Part shown: positions 21,201 through 33,077 of the stretch, piece after piece
How positions within the stretch are numbered: position 1 is the first letter of the stretch
How the letters are laid out: each line of letters begins with the position of its first letter
NCBI GenBank assembly: GCA_048013815.1
Contig: CM106586.1
Location: forward strand, 2,046,001 to 2,110,000
Length of the DNA stretch: 64,000 bases
From: Setoptus koraiensis
Lineage: Eukaryota; Arthropoda
Reading direction: 5' to 3'
Notes under the pieces: model-generated
The model's input: the letters and a program-made list of their open reading frames with translations, nothing else
The model's database searches: none
What the model was told of the DNA's origin: nothing
Position numbers and translations under genes: made by a program

Positions 21201-22234
21201 CTCAATTCATGCAAGTAGCTACTAGATCTTATATTTGTCGCTCGACAATCATTCCGGACAATGGTAAACTATTTACGTCACAATCGATCAGCTTGGGCGA
21301 TCGTCTGCTGGCTGTGACAACCGACACTGTTTACAATAATATTAGTGTTCACGAAGATTTCAAATTGTTGGCCGATACTAACAACAATTCCTCGTCAATG
21401 GTGCATATGTTCTATGAGACTTCCGTTCCCACTCGTGCATGTCCGAAGGGTCGTTTTACTGTTATTACGCTTAGGTGTTCAAATCAAGCCTATAGAGTAA
21501 CGGCAAACAAGCAACGTATCATTAGAGATGGTCAGTATGAGATTGCCGCTCCTAATTCGTGTCCATACGGCACATGCGATGGGTGCACTTTCAATTTAAT
21601 TATAACTAGCTCTTCGTCGTCGTTGACATGTAGATTGTGCGAACTATCGGATTATAGTCAAATTGTTGGTGAATGCAAAAATACGGGCCTACAAACAATA
21701 CACTATGTCAATCCTAGACATTGTGCAACGCCGAAAGCCATGGCCAACGCCAATACAAATATGATTTTAAATGGAAAGAGCAGACCTTGTGTCACAAGCT
21801 TGCCTCGCCAATTACAATTATGGATATTGATATTATGCTCTGTTGGATTATTTCTATTGACATTGGTGTTTCATTTCTGGAAAAAGAATAGAAAACTAGA
21901 ATATAAATATTCTAAATTAGTTAATGTCAATGATATGAACGATCCAAGATCAGCACAATTCGACGAAGAGGACTCAAACTCGCTGGCCGAACATGATGAC
22001 TTTGGTAGGTATCAAGAGGTCGAACAGAGCGATACTAGCCAGGTGACAATTTTATCCAACAACAATGGCAGTCAAAGACGAAGACAAATGAATTATTCCA
22101 ATCCAATCAAGAATTTGCTTAGCGACGATTCCAGTTTAGATCGAATACGTGACGAAGATTTTGAGACAATTCAATTGACCAGTAACTCAGAAGCCAATCT
22201 GCTAACAGCCAGCGACAGGTGGCGCAACGCCTGA
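18287..22234 (+). CDS. ELAPOR1/2-like (KIAA1324 family) single-pass membrane protein
   Basis: A 1315-residue protein in one exon. ELAPOR proteins are type I membrane proteins of the secretory and endolysosomal system linked to autophagy and secretory-cell function. Visible here: a hydrophobic signal region after Met17 (ATG 18335), the family N-terminal motif ECDQYGGRWRVLVP (about residues 78-91), many CxxC-type Cys clusters (for example CEPGTFTNVTGAQVCTPCP), numerous N-glycosylation sequons, one transmembrane helix near residues 1172-1195, and a short acidic/Ser-rich cytoplasmic tail. It is longer than the roughly 1000-residue vertebrate proteins owing to loops rich in Ser, Asn and Asp. The ATG at 18335 would put the signal peptide right at the N terminus and may be the real start. 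Poly(A) signals AATAAA follow at 22314-22339. Confidence 0.9.
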   Translation: MNERIFSIGQKSLVSNMSYNIILLFLFIIIIFSLSFFSELSFATFVNTSTNNRLLDAESNSTIGICNEQDFSFTFTECDQYGGRWRVLVPKYGYDATHFNCSLDDLKKNKSIAAELTQPVRVENCFTLCEPGSFYNKRSLNCEPCQQGYYSLGDGRKYSAFSQAMIDKNFRIFNETLYNPSASPDDNSDNSDEKHSENTEEYSSNRLEANPWRSSLRSQDKDNAGKRLPCPSWKVDENDKILKLDIESGVLFEGHGCASSVAMNVKIVKKGQIRYTYQYDDASSNVVFVFHHKNYESVSSGTASQSPNSKHTAYSASTQYKSNDLLVPQDLSFPEHTSQQRSWKTDIIDIEQPGYYIFVWRVSLLNQLWFSPRQQQQASTIGATTTSAYDSGSLKSTNAHIAIKSIEIHGIEYTSGCSMCEPGTFTNVTGAQVCTPCPINTANNLSGQRRCKQCDNELEFAQIGFNRCLARPKCGPNDYYRSVGICKNNKRLISYVWFEPKICTGGEQLPVEQEENCRKFYDNSGKKNRTRHIDKLISDIKLKKGAEFSGYQLWNRNLVCNPGMGMTVDGPHQHPTMGTIMAKITTILELKQGDTYAIDSIQNFCKYCPIGTYNDGHDMNCQICPAWLVPQFEFSLMLWSQNSTIISNYITTQSIGNGDASNYEDPSRSSWIISPEGDTYVRTSPSSLLGTYSVLNLIMPGFRTVRGGNVSFAFEIFCDQGDECQLFYLVSLGNQQAYLIQDWSSSTEGTEIFSHEIGFNTSFTSSWAFRRRSSYQSYARVYSLNVTNSIIGGAVSCSACTTVRTVIDGQNSCLSCPVGQYLNIGLNVSENEYKQQQLFTSATTGCERCPAGTTGNREVTNRIGIEQSCKKCGPQLVSSEDRLHCYSDCRFMLAGHWYNITGKHLENIDATTDEDDIISHSNADDHNDVITMKTSKLFASNGHEYYHVYKLSLCGLEAKANCIDNLNTSNDPQFMQVATRSYICRSTIIPDNGKLFTSQSISLGDRLLAVTTDTVYNNISVHEDFKLLADTNNNSSSMVHMFYETSVPTRACPKGRFTVITLRCSNQAYRVTANKQRIIRDGQYEIAAPNSCPYGTCDGCTFNLIITSSSSSLTCRLCELSDYSQIVGECKNTGLQTIHYVNPRHCATPKAMANANTNMILNGKSRPCVTSLPRQLQLWILILCSVGLFLLTLVFHFWKKNRKLEYKYSKLVNVNDMNDPRSAQFDEEDSNSLAEHDDFGRYQEVEQSDTSQVTILSNNNGSQRRRQMNYSNPIKNLLSDDSSLDRIRDEDFETIQLTSNSEANLLTASDRWRNA

Positions 22235-22975
22235 TATAGCCAAATTATAAATGAACCCCGTTGTTGACGGTCGTTACAAAACAATCTTATTTTGCTTGTG
22301 CTTAATTTTCATAAATAAATTAATAAATAGATAAATAAAGAAGTAACGAGCTATTGGAAAATCTGCCTCAATTGGTCGCATTTCATCTTTGCCACATTCG
22401 AAGTCGCATTTATTCAGGGATCAGTTCTCGACTTCCGATATTGTACATAGCGATTCGCGGTGCATTGTGTAGTGCCTGAAAACAGAGTGTTCCGTTCGAG
22501 TTCGCAAGAACGTATGCGTATTGCAATAATCTTGATTGGACATAATGGAAAAACACTGAGCAGCCAATTGTAAACCTTCAACTATCCACATGCGTAGTGC
22601 TGAATAACTAAAGCCCTGTCCGAACCAGTGTGCTCGAGCAAGAGTCGATTTTTCAACTTCATTCCTTTGAAATCATCAGCCTGCTGGCAACACGATTCGC
22701 CTCAGCAATATGTTAGTTACTTGACAGTATCTCATTCTATCAGTCGACTTGTGCATTCTTCGAAACATGAGTCGATCTCAAAAGTCAGCAAAATCAAGCT
22801 GAAGAATCTTTTCCGCCGATCACACTTATCTGTTCGAATAAAAAAACTGCTGTTGTCATTCGTGTGTTAGTTCATTCAATGAACCCCATTACATATTACA
22901 ATTTGTAATAGTCGGCGTTTTACCGATGCACATGTGATTATATGATTTTTATTACAATTACCAGCGACATTGGAC
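22235..22975. other. Convergent 3' intergenic region
   Basis: Holds the 3' UTR of the ELAPOR-like gene with repeated AATAAA signals (22314-22339) and the 3' end of the minus-strand secreted-protein gene, whose AATAAA (22948-22953, minus strand) lies about 25 bases after its stop. I see no other gene. Confidence 0.6.
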
Positions 22976-25900
22976 CTAAGTCTGAGTAAGTTTATTGCAT
23001 TGGTACTTGGAACATCCTCCACTTTGAGTGAAACCATATAGAGAGGCACTTTTGAGACGCAACTTAAACGAATGCGGTATATAGCTGTTGACCAGTATGT
23101 GTCCGAGTAGTCTTTTTATATTTAATTGTTAAAACAGTTGGAAGATAAATAAATAAGTTGATTGAATTAGTGGATTATGTTCGTTGGTGGCTATTAAATA
23201 AGGTGGTGTAGTAATGGTCAGACAATTGATACTCACATTGAGCTTACTGCTCTGTCCAATTTGTTTGCTTTATTTATGTTGACTTTGTCACTAAATTCAC
23301 ATGACAGCCTCTCAAGACAATGATCGTTGTCATTCAACAGTCCATCGCAGGTTAAGTAGCTAAACGTAATAGTGTGAGAAATAGAGCAAAGCAAGATTTA
23401 GATAATAGGTGATCCAAAGATAGTTTTGGTACCATCAGGATGTCCGTGTCAGCGATTGAGACAAACGGAATAATCAAACTACAACTAATGATACTCACCT
23501 GGCCATCAATTTGTCCCTATCTTGGTCACTAAATTGGATATGTTTCAGGTAGTCATTGACGACTTTAGATTCGCCTCTGGATCTTTGCGCAATCGAGTTC
23601 ACATCCGCATCCGAATTTCTCTGTTTTGGATGATGAGATTTGGCCATATAATATCCGCCACTTGTTGTAAAGTCTTTAATTCCGCTTGACTGACTTGGTC
23701 GTGGATTGTAATTCTGCTGCTGATGTCTATTTGACTTCTGATATAGACGATCTCCATCGTCTATTGATGACCAATGGTCATTATTGCTACTATTGTTGTT
23801 ATTATCATACAATTGATTATTTAAAACATTGTGCTTGTGGTAACCATTGTAACGGTTTCTATCTTTACGATTTCTATCTCTATGCTCATTATTGCCATTA
23901 TTAGTTAGTGTCTTATCATTGTCATTGGTCATATCATTGTAGTCTTGATTGGTATCGTAACGATTGTTGCTGTTTTCACTCATACTGTTGCTGTTGTTAC
24001 TATTAACGTCAATCATATTATTATAGTTGTTGTCATAATTCATAGATCTTGTCAGACTGCGCTGATTGCGTTGATCTTCGTCATGTTTGAAGTAATTGTC
24101 ATGATTGGAATCAGGTAACAAGTTTTCTTGATCTCTGATTTGCGAATGTTTTGCACGATTAGACTTTTTCTTCATCCTTTCGGCATCATTATTGTTGATC
24201 ACCTTCTTGTTATTATTGATATAATAATTATTGTTGTCTTTTTTGTTGCCACCATTAGCCACAGAGTCGTCATCATTCGATGCTTCATCGTCCTCTTGAT
24301 CATCTAGCTGAGTATTGTTTGGCTGTCTCTTGTTGAATGGTCTGTTGGAAACACTGCGGCCAGGAACAACGATGTCCGAATCCTCATTGAAATCAATTTT
24401 TTTGACATTTAATTTGCTCTCGGATCTACCACCGCTTAGAATTCTCTCATTAGCTCTCTTATTGAAATTATTACTGCCACCCATCTTACTACTACTGTTA
24501 TGTTGGTGTCTACGCGGTTGATCATTGTCTCTCTTGTTGTGCAAATCGGCCGAGTCAATATTCTTGGGATGTTGTTGCTTTGCGATGATAGCTGTTTTTT
24601 CCACGATATTCGAATTGTTATTGTTAGTAGAGTCATAATCACTTGTTGAATTGACATTGAGATCATAATCGCTGGAATCCTGCGAGTCAGAGTTATTTGT
24701 GTTGGATTGAGAGGCATTTCTTACCAATAAATTGCTCAACCTGACCAAAGCTCTTCGTGTTGCCTCATCTAGGACTACAGAACTACCCGAAGTTAATAAT
24801 TTCGTTGGGGCCGGTTCAGGCTTTGGCGTTGTCGATAACAGAGATTTGTCCCTTGCAGTTGCGGAATCTGCCGGTGCTACAGTTTGTTTTGGCGACACGA
24901 CACTGCGACGAGACGACCTTTTTGTGCCCCTCACATTCTGGTTTAGTTTTCCAGCTTGATTTGAATTATTAACATCTATCTTACTATGGTCTAAGTCGGT
25001 CAACGGTTGCCTGTAATCGGCTGCATCATCAATTCCCTCCTCGATCATATCATACGTGGGCAGACTAAGATGTTGTTTCTTTATCAGATTGTTCTGATGT
25101 TTTTGTTGGTGCTGTTGCTTCATATTGATTTGATTCTGGTGATTTGCTGCATCTTGTGCATCTGAACCGTCTATTTGCGTGATCATAGTGGTAATAATAT
25201 GAGACGATCTCTTACCACTTGCGTCACCTGCCAGAACATCATCACCAATCGATTGAATTGTACGCTTTGACTCATTTAACTCGTGACCGTCATTAGTGTG
25301 CTGTTGTTGTTGCTCCGATAATTTTTCATTGGATTTAAGTGAGGTGTCTTCATGGTTTATATTACTTGTTGCTGGCACACCGTCACTTTTAAGGGTATCT
25401 CGTTTTCTCCTATCATTCAACTTAACTGCACTACTATTTTTCGCATCTGATAATTGACTTTTCATTGAATTTAGAGCTACTTTTGATGCATTTTTTTCAT
25501 CTTCATACAAAGAACTGGTCGCCTCATTAATATCATTCGATGATGGGGGCGATATAATCGTCGACGTTTGATCATGAGTGTGAGTTCCATGGCTAGCGAA
25601 ATATCCAGATGACGATTCTATAGCAACAGGTAACGCCGGCCAAGTGTCTTGTTGATGTTGCTGAGTGTCAGATGCAGCAGACATGTCAGTGCTATTATTA
25701 TAATTATTTTTATTGTCTTTATTATTGTTAGCATTCAATTGATTGAGATTACTATAAATGGCAGTGGTGGTGTTGTCATCATTGGAGAAAGTATGATTGT
25801 GGTCGGTGTAGTTGTAATTTGCCAACGGTGACACCGATCTCATCAAGGGTGGCATAACTGTTGTTGTGTCGTCGCCATTATCTGCTTGTGACATAATGTT

Positions 25901-28900
25901 TTCATGGTCAAATAGGCTCTTTACTATGGCCGGTGGGGGTCGTGTAGATGATGTCATGGACGAATCATATGATCTGTTTGAATAGGGATTGAAATCTGTT
26001 GCGGGATCTACAAAATGAAACCTATGCGAAGAAGGTGACATTGTCATGTTGGTGGCACCTGACACTGGATGCAGAAACATAAATCCCAATGCGGGCGCCA
26101 ATAATAACGGAATTGCGGCCATCAATAAGTGGCCCGCATTGGAAAAGAATTCGCTGCTTCCAGATCGTTTTTTATTCAATGATGCTTCATGAGTATATTG
26201 TGTATGTTGCGGATATTTGACTGCTGAGAACAATTTTCTTTTGTTGCTGCCATGATTAGCCTGATTGTTGCCTGATAGTGTAGCCGATGAACGTCGTCTC
26301 ATATAAGGTGTCTGATGGGCAGCAGCACTTATAGCAAAAGGATGATGAATATCGTTGGTGTAATGATATGACAATGGTTGCTGCGAGCTTGCTATCTTGT
26401 ATTGTTGTCTTGATGGTTGCGGTTGCTGTTTCATCAGAATAGACATTCTATCAAAATCCAATGTTGTTGGCTGTTGTTCAGGCTGTATGGTTCCAAACGG
26501 ATGCATATAATCCTCTACTTGTATTACGGGTATTTGTTGGTGTTGTTGGTGGTGATGAGATGTCGTTATGGCAATATTATCCTGATTAGAATCTGATGAC
26601 GGACCACTAAATATGTAATTGGATGTTTGTTCTTGGTGATGTGATGGCTCATTTGATTGATAGACACCATTAGTTTGATGGAGTAGATTTAAATGTGCTG
26701 GCTCGCTAACAACAGATGGGGCACCTGTCGATGTTACATAACCAAAGACAGCGCTCTTTATTGTACGGTGTGCAACATTGTTAATTGATTGTTTTGCGCT
26801 ATAATCATTCTGTAGTTGTTGTTGTTTGATTTGATTGTTCAATAAATTTTGGTTGTCTTCTTGATTATTAGAATAATGACGTTCGTTGCTCAAACTATTA
26901 CTGGTGCTAGTTTTATTGTCATATAGACCAGTTCTCTTGTCCAAATTGTCATCTTGTTGATCATTCGTTTGATCGAAATCCTCACTGTTTGGTTCTATCT
27001 GAGTGCCACCATTTTGATCGGGAGCGGGTGATGTTTGCGTTACTGATACCGCCACCACAGGTATGAAACCTGTCGCAGGCTTTATTGGGGCCAATCCATT
27101 GTTGGTATAAGCGTCTTGAATGTGATTTGAAGTGCCAGCGGGAATGGCGGGAATTGTCAGTGGCAATGCAATAGATGACGAGGGCCTGTGACGACGAAGC
27201 CGGCGAGCTTTCGACAAACCGGCAAAGTCTGTCACTGGATAATTGTCATTGTCGCCATTGGTGACAGGTATCAAATTATATTGATACTGATCACCGTTTA
27301 ATTGTAACCTCTCGGGTATGCTTGTAGAGTAATGTTGATGATGATTAATCAAAGAAGATGGAGATCTACCGTTCAGTTGTATAGCATTACGCAATAGATA
27401 CGGTCTAGTGACTATTTGTGGTTGTTCAGAATATGCGGGATAATTTCCATAAAATTGCTGTTGTTGCTGTTGTTTTTGTTGCAATCGTTGCTGCGATATT
27501 AGTCGTTGTTTCTTTCGTTGACGTTGTCTATCCAATATTTGTCGCACTCTTATTTGGTCATCCATTGATTCAAACGGTTTTCGTTTGCTCGATTGCATAA
27601 ATTGATGATTGTTTCTTGTTACCTTAACACTGGATTGATCTGGTTGATTATTATAAAATTGATTTGATTGGTGATGATGCGTCACAATAGGCAAATCCAT
27701 GCCAATATTAGTTGCATAGTAGTTACTCGGTGTTGCCGATTGCTGATAAAATTGCTTCTCAATACTTTGTATAACACTTCCAACTCGATCAGAGTATAAA
27801 GCATTAGCTGGCTGTTGTTGTTGTTGTTCCGATGTTGATCCAATTTGACCATTGTGACCAATGACTGAAAACTGATTGTCCAACATGGATGGATATCGTT
27901 CATCCGTAGTTTGATAATTGTATGCAATGACATTCTCATTTCTTCTTGTCATTTTATCCGGCCTTCTGATAGTAAGTCTCCTTTTTAACCCTTGTTGAGG
28001 CCCTCTTAAACTGTTGCTACCACTGCTCTGTTGATGTTTGGTAGGTGCTGTTGATGATGACACAATGTGATGGTCACTTTTGTGATCTCCTTCATTATTA
28101 TTGTCATCATTATTTGTCTGATGCAATATAGAATGGCGACTAGCGTTAGTCTTATCGTAATCATTGCCATTTTGTTGTTTAACTGTAGATTTATTTGAAT
28201 CTGCATCATGTGGCATTGTTGTTTCTGCGCTTGTTTTGCTACTGTCGTCGATACTGGTTATTTCCGGTCGTTCCATTTGCTTATAATTGCTATTAACAGA
28301 TAACAATTGTGCATTCATTTGATCGTCGTACATTGATTTAGTTGCATCTGTTGTGCTCGATTCACCGACAGGCATTTTGGTGCTATTGTCTTGCTTTTGT
28401 TGGTCACGATTTCCAGCGACCACATTGAATATATCACCAGCCGCTGTTGATCGCAATTGGTAGTTGTTATTTGTGGTACGTGTTTGATGTGACTCGTTGC
28501 CAAAACTGTTGTCGAGAGAGTCGTCGAAAAGAACATTGTTGTTGCTATTGTTTTGCACCCAAGAATGTGAAGTTTGTGATGACTCTCTGCCGGATTCCAT
28601 CATCGGACCTACATTGGACATAATTTCATCATTAGATCTTTCTCTCATTGACGGTGATGGCTTATAATGTTGTTGCTCGTGTTGTTTGGGCAAATCATCG
28701 TCCTGTGATGTTATCAATGATATCTGAGACGACGATATTGCGATCATTGCGTCTTCGGTATCATTCAAATGGGATTTTTTCGTATTATTTTGAGTGTTCA
28801 TTATTCTCTTCGCACTATTTTTACTATGGTTTGTTCTAGTTGCTTCAAACGATGAGGCATTATGAAGAATTCTGTTATTTCTGATCAATGTTACGTCATT

Positions 28901-29065
28901 GTTGTTTGTTGTAGGAACTAAGGCTGCATGCCATGCCATTTGTCTATTTGTTTTACTCGTGCTGGCAATCATACTCTGATCGGCTATAATCAGTATGCAT
29001 AGAGACAAGGCAATTGTTATGAAGTTTCTCATTAGTTGTGTTGTTTGACGTGACGATATCATCAT
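22976..29065 (-). CDS. Giant secreted Asn/Gln/Ser-rich protein with Cys-rich C-terminal module, three exons
   Basis: Exon 1 is 29065-23499, exon 2 23359-23237, exon 3 23111-22976 (minus strand). Each junction has a GT donor (GTGAGTATC-type) and an AG acceptor, and phases agree: AG+C, then AT+A. The introns are 139 and 125 bp. The protein is about 1940 residues. It has an N-terminal hydrophobic signal (MRNFITIALSLCILII), then a very long disordered region rich in Asn, Gln, Ser, Asp and His, with dibasic sites (RRKRD, RSSRRS). The two small exons add about 86 residues with five cysteines: CDGLLNDNDHCLERLSCE and, near the end, GGCSKYQCNK. The CxxRxxCE pattern recalls Cys modules in small secreted arthropod proteins. 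An upstream ATG at 29362 extends the frame but would bury the signal peptide. Function unknown; an extracellular matrix, cuticle or gel protein is possible. Confidence 0.8.
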
Positions 29066-29928
29066 TGAACCATGCTTAATACTAATCAGGCTAATAAATT
29101 GTTTATTGCACGTACAAGAAAATGAAACTTCTTTTAATATGATTCTATTTTCATAATATTTCGCATACTTTTTTCTATAAGTTGTTGGTCTGCGATCCTC
29201 ATTAGTATCTGTACATGTTCTACTGATCAATAAATTATCCTTGCGAAACTGATGCGATGCTTGCCGAACTGATATAGTATTGAGTGACTTCAAACAGTGG
29301 CTTATTTTGTGATGCAATGATGATCGAATAATGCAATCACATTCTTCACAAAAAATAGCCATAGCTGGTCATTTAATTTCTTGGAATTATTGATTTTATC
29401 TTTATCTCGAAGAAGAAGAAGTTTCGATGATGCTATTATTAGATGCAGCAGAGAGTCTAAAATGGAGCAGCAATAATAGTAGTGATGGATGCAGTAAATA
29501 TTTGTCGAGTTGCACAACAACAAAGAATGTGCCCTAGCAGTCCATTCGAGAATACCGTTATGTCTTTGTTTTCTTTGTCTTGTTCGTCAAGTTTCACGTT
29601 GGTCTGCCCAACGGCCAAGCTCGAGTTGAAGCCGTGAGTTAGTTGTCAAATAGAATAACCTCGCTAAATGTTAACCTATCTCGCCATTGATCCCTCCCTC
29701 TCTCATAAACTAATCAAGTTTTTTCGCTCTAAATTGATGTATGTGTGACATTTCAGTCAGTCACTGTTTCAAATGAACTGTTACTCCAAATGAACTGATG
29801 CTATCAATGTAAATTGTTGTTGTATGGCTTGTGTGACTTGTTATGTCATTTCCATGTCTCAGATGCATCATTGAAGAGGACGACGACTGAGACCACCACC
29901 AGATCTAGGACCGTCAGCAGCTAATCGA

Positions 29929-29932
<4 letters not shown>

Positions 29933-29958
<26 letters not shown>
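29933..29958. repeat. (AC)n microsatellite
   Basis: Thirteen uninterrupted CA dinucleotides, followed by TGGACATTT. Confidence 0.95.
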
Positions 29959-29959
<1 letters not shown>

Positions 29960-32910
29960 GGACATTTTAAGCGACCATTTTGACTTTGAAAATAATAACA
30001 CATAAGTATCACAATACATACAGTGTTAGCAACGGAAACAGTCAGTCAAGTGTTGGAAGATTGCAGAGATTTGCATCTACTTGAATCTACTGTTTGCCAT
30101 CGCGGAAAAAGACTCACATCACATATTAAGATGACTTGTTGTAGGAGTCATTAGGCTGGCGCTGGCTCAATCAAGCATATAGTGGACATTGCTCAATACC
30201 TGTTAACCAATAGCAGCTGTATCATGAGAGGTATGACAGGCTGTTGTTGTTGTTAAGTGAGATGACGGTCACTATAACCAACAACAACTATTACGTAACA
30301 TTGCAATTGTTGACGAAAATAATCGTCGTCTGCACTTGTATCTTCTATTGGCCATATAGCGTATGTAGTGATTAGTGATGCATGATGATCACTGATCAGA
30401 TTAATGGTAACTACTATCGGCTACCATTGTAACTTCCAGTGTTTCTATGACTGTCAAGTATATTCCTGCTAGCACTGATGACTGTTTAATTTCATTGACA
30501 GTAAGCAGTTGCTCATCGAGTAGACTTATTCTAGTCTAGTGTCAGTAAATGGTGGTGGTAGAAGTAAAATGCAATTTAGTTTGCAGTAAGGTAAAGTTCA
30601 AGTTGTAGATGAGACAAGAGAGAAGCCTATTATTCCCATCAATAAAAAAGCACTCGAATTGAGTTGATATTCTTTTTTGTCCTTTCCTGAATGAATGAAT
30701 TTCTTGCGAGGTTGAAACTGAATGACCAAATTGAAAGATCCGCCGACGGCGTTTTGCCCGTACTAACGTCCAACAGCCATACATATACACACAAGTAGTA
30801 GCACTAAGTCATATATGGCAGATTGGATAGCCCATTGATTCAATTGATTGAATTGGTCACTCTGCGAACTGAACCAATTCGCACAAATTAAAACGTTCTA
30901 AGACAAAGGAAACCTGGCTACTAGTTGTTATGTACAGGTGAGTGAATCAGGAACTACCAATGACCATCTGCACGAGTTAAGAGCAACAATATACAGTTGA
31001 TTACTGATATATTTTATTAGTACTAATATTAGTGATTATTGTAAATACATCTAAATAAACATTACACTGCGTGCATGTGATTGGCTGACACAGACCATCA
31101 CATTTAGGACCAGATTATATATAATACAACTATGGCGTATAAAATACATTATGAGTTGTAATTTAGTTGAGCTAATTGTATTGATTTGCTCTGCAAACGC
31201 GTATCAAATTACACATATGTGGAAAGTCACTAAAGTTGTAACCAACTTTTGTCGCCTTCTTCAATCTGGTTTTGTACTTTTGAGCAATGTAACCATTCTT
31301 CATTGTCGCTTGCATGACATTTTTTAAGGCATTCGATAGTCTGCGATGCACTGCAACGAATCAATGGACAGTCGTCACTGTTGTTGCGATATGTTTAGCA
31401 AAGTGAAATGAAAAATGAAATGGAAATCTATCAGTATATGCTACTGCTATTGTCAAAAGACATAGAAAACTTTTTTCGTAGCTTATAAATCATAGGGCTA
31501 GTTCGTTAGTATCACGATATAACAGATATAGAGTGACTTGTTGTTCGTGTCCTAAATTGTCGCGCAACAGGTGACATGTCAAATATACACGATACATGAT
31601 ATTTAGAGCAGCCATGGAGAACAAGTGACAAGTGGTACTTACAATGAGATGACATCTCGCTCTAATGGACCCGTTTCGTCGTCGACGCGCTTATCTCAAC
31701 TAAATAAACAGGATGACCGCTCAAAACAGTGATCAATTTGTAACATCACACCGCTACATGACAAACAATTGGCCAGTATCTAGTACTGTACACTATTCAC
31801 AGACCAACTAACCGTCAAAATTGCCATGACTCCTATTACTTATGTTTTCGGTTATCATTATTATTGTTTGCTCGCCAGTGATTGTTTTTTTTTTGCGCTA
31901 GCAACAATTGTCGTTCCATGTAAGCAAAGCCGAAATATCACAATATCTCTTTCTGTGTTCAATAATGCTCCAGCACTTGTTGTTGGTTCGACGGTTGGCA
32001 ACCTGCTTGGCATGAAAAATCTATACTGATGATTGTTGTCATTTTTGTTTGTTTCATGTGTCATCAGTAGTGTTATTGATCAAACTTTCCAAACGTTTTA
32101 TCTGACTGCCACCCGTCGTTGATGTTATTGTTTCATAATGGGCGTCGCTCAACAGACTGCATCTGATTTCGAAGGTATGTTGCTTCCTCTGTCGGCCAGA
32201 CTCAACAAAGTTCTCCATCAACAATATCATATTACTAAGTAAATATTATATTTAATAACACTTATATTACAACTATGAATGTGATAAACAATCAATAGCT
32301 TTTAAGACGCAAATCACCTTCAAGTGAGGACCATCAATCGGGAAATAATAATGTACATTGTGGCCTGATGCGTGATCATCTGAACGGCATTGTTGTTGCT
32401 TAGACGCTACGGTAAGAGGGCTTAGAAAGAGCAATTGCGAAGCATTAAATAGGGTCCGTGCTTCAGGAGAGAATGTCCGGCTGTCAAGGTCAGATAATTG
32501 CTGGCTGTCACTTTCTGTCATCGCTTTTGAATACCTGATATTACTCACCATTCGTTCTAATTATAATGTTGGTGGTCCACCGAATTTACGTATGGTGATC
32601 TCGTTAACTGGTGATAGCCGTTGTTTAAAAGCAAGAGCCATACTATGCCCATGATCGATATTTTATTTTCGATGAACATCTTCTCTTCTGGTATGATCGC
32701 AATTGTTGCCCTTACTATCGCTGACCATTGAGCTAGACAGCATTGATAGTGTCGATGGTATCAAATTTTTGAGATGTCTCAACATTTTCTCTGCCATCAA
32801 CTGATGTGAAGATAGTCGTAGTAGTCGCCATTATTGTTTTATTATACTCGATACGGTTATTCATCAAATAGCTATTGCCTCTTTTTTTTCACTGAAGACT
32901 GGACATCAAT

Positions 32911-32966
32911 CTTTTTTCTTCTTCTTCTTCTTCTTCTTCTTCTCTCTCTCTCTCTCTCTCTCTCTG
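32911..32966. repeat. Compound (TTC)n(TC)n microsatellite
   Basis: Eight or so TTC trinucleotides run straight into about thirteen TC dinucleotides, a pure pyrimidine strand of more than 50 bases. Such mirror-like tracts can form triplex DNA. It lies about 110 bp past the stop of the minus-strand poly-Gln gene. Confidence 0.95.
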
Positions 32967-33077
32967 GAATGCCGCTTTCATAACGTTGTTTGTGACTTCC
33001 GTTTAATGAAACGTTACTATGGTGTGTATCTTTTGTTGTTTTTTCACTTCCACTACCAGTCCAATGTGTGTCTCGCA

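Larger units (their letters stand above)
29066..33077. other. Long noncoding stretch with microsatellites
   Basis: About 4 kb with no gene I can support. The right part borders the 3' end of the poly-Gln gene and the left part probably holds the promoter of the giant secreted protein gene. Microsatellites occur at 29933-29958 (AC) and 32911-32966 (TTC then TC). Undetected small exons or noncoding RNAs cannot be excluded. Confidence 0.5.

Noticed and set aside
23686-28839. Many plus- and minus-strand frames inside the giant protein exon
   Set aside because: They are shadows of the low-complexity coding sequence in other frames.
29066-29362. Longer N terminus of the giant secreted protein from ATG 29362
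   Set aside because: It would place 99 unrelated residues ahead of a clear signal peptide; the ATG at 29065 fits a secreted protein.
32716-32800. Possible second exon of the minus-strand poly-Gln gene (AG acceptor and GTAAGG donor with an open frame)
   Set aside because: No donor in a matching phase is clear at the end of the first exon, and the first exon has its own stop, so it was not annotated.
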